The position numbers and the translations under genes were made by a program. A stretch of 64,000 nt of DNA, taken from NCBI RefSeq assembly GCF_910592395.1, contig NC_088311.1:6326501-6390500 (forward strand), in the 5' to 3' direction. Of this stretch, positions 50,778 to 60,950 are shown one piece after another (position 1 is the first letter of the stretch; each line of letters starts with the position of its first letter). The notes under the pieces were generated by a model. That model worked only from the letters and a program-made list of their open reading frames with translations, did no database searches and was not told the DNA's origin. The DNA comes from Lineus longissimus. Its lineage: Eukaryota > Nemertea > Pilidiophora > Heteronemertea > Lineidae.

Positions 50778-52652
50778 AAATCAAACACTTAGAATAATAA
50801 TACTGGTAACAATAATTTCACAATTAGTTTTATTTTCCCAATGCAATGCTGACCTACCCAAAATTGCCACAAAGCATCTAACATTTCCAATAACGATATT
50901 TTAAACTGCATGTAAGCCATGAATGTATGTACCCACAGTTATTATACATTATACATTTTATCAAAGATAAGAATAGCTTAGTCAATTAGTAACTGTACCC
51001 ACAGTTATTATACATTATACATTTTATCAAACATAAGAATAGCTTAGTCAATTAGTACATATGTAACTGTCAGAAGCATACTTTTTTGGGGGGTACGCAC
51101 TATCGTATTTAATTGTGGGTCAGAAACAAAGAAATGTAGTACACATACACTGTTCAAATGCCCAGCTATCTGCATACAATGTGCCCATCCACACTGCCAA
51201 ATACAGGCTTCCACTGCTGTACATGTTGGGTAACTATGGCAAACTAAATACAACAAGCCCTAACAATATAATTAAATTACTGATATAGTTGCATGTCGTG
51301 TTGTCTACTGTTAGTGCTATTGCATTGATGGTAGACCAATCACAAAACTTCTGATTTCTAATGCTATACATAAATTGCACCAACCTCGCGTTTTACTCGC
51401 AATACAAAAATCAGAGGATGGCCCGTACCAATATTGAACAATTGCAATAATTTAAAATCACATTAAAATTACAAACAACATAAATGAAATGCTTTTCCTA
51501 TATATATCAGTAAGATTTCACACACCATATTTGTGGGGAAAAAGCCCCTTCTCGACTCATATTTAATTCTTGGTCAAGCTTCAATTTCCCATTAGAGGTC
51601 ATCCAGTCAGTAAATGGATGTCATTTACTAGTATGTACCAAATGGATCCCCATGAAAAACGGTCCCATACCAATCTTGATAAATGAAAAAGCAAATACAC
51701 TAAGCATATAAAGAACTTGGGTGGCGAATTTTGCGAATAACCTGGATTCACAAAAATAATAGTGAACAGTGGTTTTTTTACTGGAAAAAATTAAATGGTG
51801 CAGTTTCCAGTATAATTAAACAATTGATCACATAGAATAAACAAGTGCAGTAATACAAGTAGCTAAACTCCCTTTAGCTTACATATCCAATATTGACTTG
51901 GGCTAGATATCGACCTCAGTTCTTTACCTTTAGCCATGGAGAGAAACTTGATACAAATCTGGCTACTGTTATATGTTGTAACTACCACCACCACCACCAC
52001 ACCCCAGAAACATAGATTACCATGCCTCGCTTCTACACATTACTTTTTAAATCATCAAGATATAAAACGCACAGCTACAATATACAAACAATGGACATAG
52101 ATATTTACAGATACCTTCAAGATTTAGTCTGGTAGAACCCAGCAATGAATTACATCACATAAACCCTTTCACTGCGACAGCCATCTTTCGGCCGGTACCA
52201 CCCCAAGCAAAGCAGTGGATTCTAATGCTGTACAGTGTTTACTGCTACCTGAATGGGCAACTTATGTCAAAAGGTGTCGCCATGTATAAAATTTTCAATC
52301 TGACGAATGTTTCCTGAGCATGTTAGGCACATTTAGACTAGAGAGGCTGCAGACAAGTGCTGATGACTTAAGATAACAGTAGGCATGATGTGCTGTATGC
52401 GTCACCCTCACGTGCAATATGACGTACTATGCATGTCCCCTGCAGCAAAAGGGTTAACTTCTTAGGTGCCATTCACAATAAACTACATTTTTATAAGGGT
52501 ACAAGAGATTTGTTTTTAAAGGGAAGGGGTGACAGGACTTTTTTGAAACCATATCCTACTTCATGAACACTTTGGTCCCAATATCGCCACATTTGCTTCA
52601 AAATCAGAATCTCTTGGCAATTTCATTAGGGGTAGGGAATAATGATGATATG
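50778..52652. other. AT-rich region downstream of IP6K copy 2
   Basis: No coding sequence seen. It contains a 66-bp direct duplication (50929-51057) and probably the 3' UTR of the minus-strand IP6K gene. A (CCA)n run lies near 51985-52000. Confidence 0.5.
50929..51057. repeat. 66-bp tandem duplication
   Basis: Two adjacent copies begin 'tacccacagttattatacat' and 'tacccacagttattatacat' 66 bp apart and run through 'gaatagcttagtcaattagt'. I see one mismatch, so the event is recent. Confidence 0.95.
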
Positions 52653-54827
52653 CTAAGAGTTTTGATCTTTGATTTCCTCAAATATCTTGATGAGATTTGT
52701 CAATCCAAACAGATACCCTGTGTCTGGTCCGCTGCGTTGTCTGTCGTGATGGAACCCTTGATGTGTCGTATGAGCAAAGTCTATCATACGCACATCAACT
52801 AATCGATGATTAGTTTCTTGACGTGAATTCTTCCCAAGCGAGTCATGGCTTCGAGAATGATCTGGGCTGACATGTTTCACCGGATCACTGCGCTTCTCCG
52901 ATGTCCGGGAGGTATGCGACCAGTCAAGATCCTCCGTGATATTTTTCTTCCACGTTTTCGCATTGCTTTCCTTATCATAAGCAGTAACACTTGCAGTTGG
53001 TGTCCTTGCATCTGTTGTTTTTCTCTCTTTTCCATCGTACATAATCAATAATGAACTTGAATAGAATCGAAACGAGTTCTGCTTAGAAAGCAGGGAATAA
53101 AGCTGTTTTAATCTCTCTAAAATCTGATCAATCAGGTCGGTACACAAACAAACACCATCATTGAGAAACTGATAGAGAGCATCTCGGATAGTTTCCGCAG
53201 ACAGTTTTCTACCCGCATACTTGTTTTGACAAATAAACTGCCGAGTATCCCGCTGGTAGATCTGAAGAACAGAAAAAAATACGAATGGTTGTAATGGGAA
53301 AGCAGAAAACCACCTAGAAAATTGGACACAGACAACCGAGAGTGGCTGATTTTACTTCTACCTGCCGGACCAATTTATTACACCAATAAAAACTACACGG
53401 TTTCTCCCTTAAAACCTGCTACTCCTTCATCTTAATGATCTGTTGGTTACCCCATACCTGCATGCCACAAACTCTGAATCCAATGGATGAGGAAGTGGTC
53501 GTAAGGCAGCGTTTAATTTTTTTCTCCCGCTTTTCATCAGACTCATCATCACCATGCTGCCTTGTTCCCATCTTGAGGTCAAGAATACAGGGATAATGTA
53601 GCTGGGATACCACATTCTCCAACAGGATGAATTCTTGAGAAGTTAAGGAGGATAGCAAGACAACGAAGATTAGCTTGGGTTGGTTTGGCAACATTTGAAC
53701 CATCAGCAGAAATCAGTAAAATAGTAAATTGGATAAGCTTATGCTAAAAGCTTTCAAAAGACACCAATCATTTCAAGTCTGTTGAAGAAAGGATACTTTT
53801 TGGTCCTAGTCCAGAACTTGCTTCCCGCATTTTATCCATCTCGCGCTTGTGAAGACGCATATGCCAAGGATTGGGCGAACATTTTGATTTGCTCTTGCAG
53901 GTTGATTTTGCTTCACCATCTTTCAGCTCAAAACTTGTTTGACCAGAGTCAATATGTTGTCTGCTTGATGTTGCTGCATGTACCCTACAAAAGAGAGAAC
54001 TGGTTATTTTGTTGTTTTACACCAGGCAATACTGTGTACTGTATTGAAAAACCTACATGAATGGAACCTCCCTCACCAGACACATCTGTTAGCAAGACAT
54101 CCTCTCTATATAAAAGGATACTCATTCTGTACCACAATTGGCCATTTCTGTTCAAATTGACCTCCCCTCAGCACACCTGGTGTCTATATTGAGAATATTA
54201 TTTATAGATTGTTGACCTACCGAGAAGAATCATCACTTTTTGTAGCTGCCTCAGCTGCGACTCGTTTTGGACAGCAGTGATTAGAGTCGGAGTCGGAGTC
54301 GGACTCTTTACCTTCCCCTCCACTGGAACCTGGCGAATTCCCAGATTTGTTGAACACCTTCCTTTTTCCGTTCTTGCCATAGCTACCACCAGTGGGCGTG
54401 CCGGCTAGTGTTATGTTGTAGTAACCATCACTGTCCTCGACGAAGGCCACCTCCACAACACCTAGGAAATAATCACACCTCAAGTCATGCATGCTACTGA
54501 ATTAGATACATCATAGTTTTTGTCTTCATCTATGTGGCATGCCTCAAGTTTAATCAATGACACAGATTAATTGGCAATACAATGACAGTGTAACCAAAGT
54601 GTTTTTTTCTTCTCTACTATGCCAACAAAATATTTATTCTTAAACTTACCTTTAAAGTCTGGCATAAATTCCTTCAGACATTCTGGTACAGTCTGATAGA
54701 AATGGTACTCGCGCTCGTTGAGAGGTTTACACACAGTTGTACTGTCGTATGAGAACATGTGTGAGCTGCCACCCACTTGATGAACAAATGGCTCGAGGCA
54801 AACCGGTTCACAACCGTATTTTTCCAT
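52653..54827 (-). CDS. IP6K: inositol hexakisphosphate kinase, copy 2
   Basis: Same enzyme family as 46108-48491, in the opposite orientation and facing it. The exons, right to left, are 54827-54650, 54461-54221, 53984-53797, 53633-53458 and 53261-52653, giving 463 residues. It has [27 protein letters not shown], the signature [14 protein letters not shown] with a Cys where copy 1 has Ser, [28 protein letters not shown] and [15 protein letters not shown] with [14 protein letters not shown]. Exon 2 carries a Ser/Asp-rich linker ([11 protein letters not shown]) and exon 3 a Lys-rich one. The sequence is nearer to vertebrate IP6Ks (for example MIDFAHTT) than copy 1 is, so this is probably the conserved ancestral copy. 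An acceptor near 54879 suggests an upstream untranslated exon. An ATG at 54874 opens a short overlapping frame. Confidence 0.95.
54057..54190 (+). mobile_element. MITE-like element, diverged, in IP6K copy 2 intron
   Basis: It starts 'aatggaacctccctcaccag' and carries family core words 'ctgtaccacaattggccat' and 'caaattgacctcccctcag'. The right terminus has decayed to 'acctggtgtctata'. It ends about 30 bp before the exon at 54221. Confidence 0.6.
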
Positions 54828-56247
54828 TCTTCAGACACTTCTTCAGCCCATTGGAACAGCTTCCCATCTGTCACTCGACTGTAAAGAAGAAGAAATGAAT
54901 CTCACAAATTAGCTATAAAAACTGTTCCATCATCCATTTGGTTGCATTTCTCATAAAATTTGCTTTCCATTGACACCACAGGTTCTAGTTTCATTAGAGA
55001 ACAGTCAGGTGGTATTATGGGACCTAGCTTCAAGTGCTTCAAATCGAATAAAGAGACTGTTCTGTTAAGAAATCATTCCGCAGACTCATTTTTGGAACAC
55101 TACATTTGCCGAGATATCAGACCTCTGAACGAGCGACAGCGATGGTCTCAAGATTGAGTTCAGTAAATGATAGCCAATCAACTTCAGTCGAAAATAGACT
55201 GCATATAAATGCATGCTATTGCTTTATTCTTTATCAAGGTCTTGACCCCGTGTTGTCTGGACATTAGCTGAACAGAGCAATATCAATACATTGAGGGTCA
55301 AGATGGTGCCAACTAGTGATAACACAGTTCACCACATATGTCATTGTCAGTATTGCCATGTTGGAGGGCAGAACAATTATTTGTCATGCCCGACTTAACT
55401 GAATTAGTGAATAAGTGAATCATGAGTGTGTCATGGTCATTTGGACTTGCTTTCTTTTGTCTGTCCCTCCAATATGGCAGGTGATGACCTCAATTAAACA
55501 CTCTATAAGTCTATTGGCTATTTCTATTATCTTTACCCTGGGACAATAGGCCTATCTCATCTGATTCTGAATATGCCGGTGTAGGGCCTATGCCACTGTA
55601 TTGCCTTGGTGAGAGGAACAGCGAGTGACAAACTAGGCCAGTGCTGGTTTTTTGTTTGTTTATCATTTGGCGTGAGGTTGAATTCCTTTGAATTGATATA
55701 CCGCTGACATCTCCGAGGATACAGACTTTTTATCATGATATATCATTGCAAGACCAAGGGACGCCTGCAGCACTGCAGTGTATTCAGTAAGAGTGTATTA
55801 AGGGCAGTGGCAAGTGCACAAACCTAAATTATGAATATTGAAACCTTCACAAAATCAAATCCATAAGAAAATCAGACAACCGTGGTATCTAGTAATGTAC
55901 TATCATGTTTGAATAAACATCTTACCGACTGAAAAATACCATTCAGCATCAATTTTATCGAATTTGGCGAGCGTTTGAACGCTAGAATAACCCAGATATA
56001 TTTGAAGCAAATTGGGCCTTCATGCCCAAGGTCCCATAATCTAGCCTAATATCATTAGGCCCCGCGTGGTGGCGCTGAGGCGGCCACCCCTGGGCCACCC
56101 CTCCGATAGAACAGCCACCCTACCAGTGCCTCCAAATTATCAGCAGGATTTTCATGAATACTTATTTTGCCATTGTTTTTTTTATGCTGCTGTTGATGTT
56201 TTCTCTGCCCTAGGCCTTCGTTTCGAGGCCGTGGTGTCCCAGGTGTC
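54828..56247. other. head-to-head region, IP6K copy 2 / SLC25 carrier
   Basis: Contains the 5' flank of IP6K copy 2 (minus) and of the SLC25 carrier (plus). No coding exon is recognisable. The strip 56060-56135 is rich in G/C and CCACCC words and may be part of the carrier promoter or 5' UTR. Confidence 0.5.
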
Positions 56248-59200
56248 ATGACTCACAATGAAGAAAGGTCACATTGGGTAAAGGAAGGGACTATTGGGCT
56301 TGGAGGTATGCTGAGACCTTTCTACTTAAAGGGCTTGTGGCTGCATGCAGCATATGAATCAATCATATGGTAGACTAACTATACATACCAGGCCTACGTA
56401 CATAGCCTACACTAAAAAACAACAACACTGGACATGTCACATACGGTACACCTTGGAAATCAGTAGTGGACTTGGACTGGTCCTTTGGCAACACACTTGT
56501 CTTGACTTTTATCCCATGTAACCCTCTATTGTAAACATGGGAGCAACTTCGACGTACTACCTCTTCCCAAAAAGAGAACCAGAGGTCAGTTTGAGAGACG
56601 CAACGAGCCTTTGCCTGTGGGGTGTTTTTTGTAATTAATATAAATCAGGCGATCGACCAACTGATATTTTTAAGCAACAGGCATGGACAGATTTTCAGAA
56701 ATTGCTTCTTTGTACCAGACTGTTGATTGTCCTACCGTCATGACCGTTGTATACAGTTTGTAAGTTGGATTTCTGTTTGTCTTCAGTGGGAATTCTGTAT
56801 GGCGTCACTAATGTCTGTGTGGGACATCCGTTCGATACAATCAAAACCAAGATGCAAGCTCAAGCTGGATTTGAGAGGAATGGTATGGCGCAGACCTTTT
56901 TGAAAACATTAAAAACCCAGGGCCCTGTTGGCCTTTACAGGTAAAGTACATGCCCTTTGTAAGCCTCTTTGTGTGTTTTAAGTAAAGTACTGACTGAGTC
57001 ATTGCTCATAAGAAAAACCTAACACCATCTATTAAAAAGGCGAAGAAGATTCTTTTGAATGTAATGTTGGAAGGGACTCCAACTTCCAAGATGTGCCAAG
57101 ATAAGACCCCCCCCCAACTCCCTAATGGTGAAATATTCCAAATAGATCTAGTTAGTGTACTGACTACTGGTGTTGAAATTTCAACATCTTCAAACATTCC
57201 ATTTCAGAGGGTGTATTCCACCATTGTGGGGTTCAGGACTCTTTAGATCAGCCCAGTTTGCTGTGTTTGAAGGAGTGTAAGTATGGGACAAGGTTTATTT
57301 TACCAATCTGCACCTCCAGTAAAAACGTGAATATTCTTCAGCGAATACTAAAATAGCTGATAAAAACATATCATATTGTTAATGGTGTACATTGTCCCCG
57401 ATTCTGTATCATTGAATTTGCTTCAAAAGGTCACAGTAGTCTTTGCTAGAAAAAGGGGTGCTTTTGCCAATTTTGAAAAAGGGCACATTTCAAATAAAAG
57501 TTAGTGAGGAAAAAGTTGCCTTCATGACGGAAGAAATTTCAAGGGCACCATAAGGCAAAGAGGGTGGGGACAAAGGCATTAATTTCCTCCATTGCTCCTG
57601 TGAATTTCAAGCCCTGATTGCGTTGAAGACAGGACTGAGCCCCGAGTTTCAGAACTGATTAGGTCATTGTAAAAAACTACAGCTGCTTCACAAAGTTTTC
57701 TCTTTCCTTTTAGGTACACTTATCTGGATAACAACTTTGGAAAGGCTGAGCTCCCCCTTACAGCTGGTTTACAAGTGTATGTATCATTAATTCATAATGT
57801 TGAAATTTGGAAACAATCAATGTGGGACATCAGCACAAAACAAATTCAAAACCAAATCTGGAGGTTTTTTCTATATTTTGAGAGTGAAGCACCTATTTTT
57901 CTGAGTCCTGGGCCCGCAGCTGTGTGGTATGATTAAACCTGAGGAGCATTATCTGATTTGCCTAAGGAGGCAGGCTTGTCTCGTAGCCAAAACCCTTGTT
58001 TGACCTTTTTTTTGGAAATTCTACTCTACTGTTGGTTATAATATTATCTTTTTACTTCAGCCGTGTGGTTCTTGGAGGAGCAATTGCATCGACATGTAGG
58101 GCTATAATTGAAACACCATTAGAATATGCCAAGGTGAGGCAGGGTTTGGCAAGGATTAAACTTAACGGTGGGACAAAAAATATTCAAATGAAATGTGGCC
58201 CGTCCAAATGGTCTAACTGGTGATTTGCTCATTGGCTGTTAAAAAGAGAGGGATTGGTTCAGTTATCATATTTCACAATATTCTTAACTTTTCTCTAACG
58301 TGAAGCAGTCCATAATAAAGCCATTGGAACAATATGTAGGCATTTTTTGTGTTGCTCTCCAAATTACTAACGTTTGATTGAATGTTCTTTCAGATTAGGA
58401 GACAGACACAGCAGAGTTGGAAGTTTAGAGCCCTGTATACGGTAGGTTGACAATGATGTTGGCATCTGTTGGGTCCTCAGGTTTATTAAAGATGTAGGCC
58501 TGGTTTTGTATTGTTTATAAATGTAAATCGAATGCCAAGAAGAAGAGTTGTAAATATCTTGGCACTGTTTTGTTGGAGATGACAGAAATAATTACTTGAT
58601 GGAGAGTCCTGCCGAGCAATCAAACATGTGATTTGTTGATTTTCAATTGAATGGGAATTGGGATAGGTACACATTACGCCCTCTATGGAAATCTTCAGCA
58701 GCTTAATTTGTTATTGTTGCGACACATCAATACATGTGATCTTTCTCTTTACAGGGATTTGGAGTAACATGGTGTCGCACTATGGGTCTCATGGGAACCT
58801 ATTTCATTCTACTGGACAGTAGTAGAAGACATTGCTCAGAACTATTCAAAAGACCACTCCTTGGTCCGTTTATGTTATCAGGAGTAGCAGCAACTCTGGC
58901 TTGGTGGATTGTGTGGCCACTAGAGTATATGAAATCACAAGTTCAAGGAAATTATGGAAAGTGAGTGACAATCACTAAGTAAGACCTCATCAGAAAGTGG
59001 CCAATGCTGCAGTTATGGCAGCACCTTCTTGCAGCATCCGGTTTAATCTCAAGAAGGGGGCTTTCCAAAATGTAAGACTGACAAACAACACTGACAAATC
59101 AGCATGACAAGATGTTGTCTATTTGAAAACTGATGTCTGGACAGATTAGATACATACCCCCTTACCCCTCAAACGGAGATATACTCCTGGCCCTTCCCCC

Positions 59201-59444
59201 CAGGTATGACCTAGCTGTCCTTCACCTTCAAACCAACACGTGTACATTGTTTATATTCTTCTGTTACAGAAACATTCCAGTGGTAAAGAGGATGCGGTTC
59301 GTCATCAAAGAAAAGGGAAGTTTCTTGGCGCTGTACCGCGGACTGTGGCCCGGAACGATACGCAGCTTCCTTGCAAATGGGACAAGTATGATTGTGATGC
59401 AATGGGCCCAGCGGAAGGTTTCAAAACTGGGTTTACGGGACTAA
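56248..59444 (+). CDS. mitochondrial carrier family (SLC25) protein
   Basis: A transporter of the inner mitochondrial membrane; the substrate is not known. The eight exons are 56248-56305, 56787-56940, 57208-57276, 57714-57776, 58061-58133, 58394-58441, 58755-58960 and 59270-59444, giving 281 residues, a normal length. The three-fold carrier repeat is present. Each odd helix ends in its PX[DE]XX[KR] motif: PFDTIKTKMQ (from residue 34), PLEYAKIRRQ and PLEYMKSQVQ. The even-helix motifs GLYRGCIPPLWG and ALYRGLWPGTIRSF are also clear. The paired PLEYxK motifs are unusual, since most carriers have D in at least one of them. The first exon (MTHNEERSHW...) encodes only the matrix-side start. Its ATG was chosen because it is the one that splices in frame onto VGILYGVTNVCVGH. 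I do not recognise a specific subfamily. Confidence 0.92.
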
Positions 59445-60179
59445 GAGGATTCAAAGCTCAATAGTTTGGTGATAGGTTTTAATTTCATTTTAGTTTTCTG
59501 CATACGAAATATTGCCACAGCTGGAATTCCAGGTACAATTTACAGCTTTCTTGCCATTTTGATACAAATTTTTGCATGAAGGAGGATACAAGAGGTGCAT
59601 AATGGCCGAGTTCATATGGTGGATGAAGTGGTTGAACACCTAAAATTCATCACAATTTCTTCCTCGTGGAATGAATCGGCAAATAAGTTACGAGTAACAT
59701 GCTTTATCATGCACTGAAGAAGCCTAAGCGAGTCACCTGCGATTATGTAATCACTAATACAAAGGGAGTTCATCCAGATCAGTGCAAGAACTGGTATTGT
59801 AGTAGTAGTGAACATTGTGACCCTTTGTAATTAGAAGACTCTGCAGTATGAAGCCAAGGTTACCCAAATTAGTCAATAGCATTCCGCGAAGTTACTATTT
59901 ATAGCTCACAAGGTCATTTGCATAAGATATTGATGACGTTTTAGTCACGTGACAGTCGGACATTGACACTTATTTCTACGCATTTGAGCATATTTCAAAG
60001 TCAATTATCTTTGATCCTGCATTGTTTTTAGCATGAATGATACCATAGAGTCAGAGAGAGAAATATTCAGAACAATTATGTAGTATTTCCAACACTCGGA
60101 CATGTGCCAGATTGAATCTAACTGCCCTAGTTAGAAAGCCTGAATCCATTACGAAACCGCATGTTTGTCCGACATTGCC

Positions 60180-60300
60180 TGTAATTCAGCGATGGGGAAA
60201 TAGAGGGCAGCAGCTGCAGTGACGTCATCTTCGCGGAATGCTATTGGAAGGGGTGGAGCGCTGCAGACTTCACCGACACCATTTTGCTTTCACTTGCTTT
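60180..60300 (+). promoter_or_regulatory. promoter-like cluster in a convergent gap
   Basis: Within 60 bp lie 'cagctgcagtgacgtcatct' (E-box-like CAGCTG and full CRE TGACGTCA), 'gcgg' and 'gctattgg' (inverted CCAAT box), then 'ggggtggagc' and 'accattttgc' (YY1-like). The local composition is richer in G/C than its surroundings. Both flanking protein genes end here, so this would drive neither in the usual way. A short plus transcript could end at AATAAA 60544. Confidence 0.4.
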
Positions 60301-60583
60301 TGTTAACTCTCTTAGTCTTTATGGAGGACTGTCTCAAAATATTGTAATGTCAGGCCAACACTGAAAAGTTAACATGAGCGTTCATGAGTAGAGTGTGGTT
60401 CTGTGATGTATCAGAAATTTTTTATAAACATCCTACAAAACGTTCATTGAAATATACCTATTGCAATATTTTACCACTGCTTTATCTCACAACACTTATA
60501 ATAATAATAATGTCACTTGTATACATTCTATGCATTTCCTGTAAATAAAAGCACAAAAAAGTGGTTAGATTTACTTGTTAGTT

Positions 60584-60589
60584 TTTATT
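60584..60589 (-). terminator. candidate polyadenylation signal of the dioxygenase gene
   Basis: The minus strand reads AATAAA about 360 bases beyond the stop codon of the dioxygenase gene. Confidence 0.45.
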
Positions 60590-60950
60590 GAAGACAACAA
60601 TCAGATAATCGAACTGATGACGATCAAACTTTGAAGAATCTGTCTAAAAGACAGAAGAACACCTACGTGCATATATGAGGAAGCTGGCACAAAATTGTCA
60701 ATGTAATTTTGTTCAGCCCACATCCCAAATCTAAGCCCCCACTTGTTCTTGTTCATTTTGCGGTCAAGTTCTTTGAAGCATATGTCAGGTCTGGGACACG
60801 ACTATCACAATGATTATATGGCATCTATTTATGTGAAAGTCTACCCTCGTACTTTCACCCATCACAACTCTACAGTGTACTGGTACACTTTCTCATTGCT
60901 AGCACCATAGCCATTTTCACACAAAGCTTTTAATTGTCGTTGTCTATGGT

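Larger units (their letters stand above)
59445..60950. other. convergent intergenic region, SLC25 / dioxygenase
   Basis: Contains the 3' UTR of the carrier, then a promoter-like stretch at 60180-60300 (see separate entry). It also has a plus-strand AATAAA at 60544-60549 and a minus-strand AATAAA (plus 60584-60589) that probably ends the dioxygenase transcript. No protein-coding exon was found. Confidence 0.5.
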
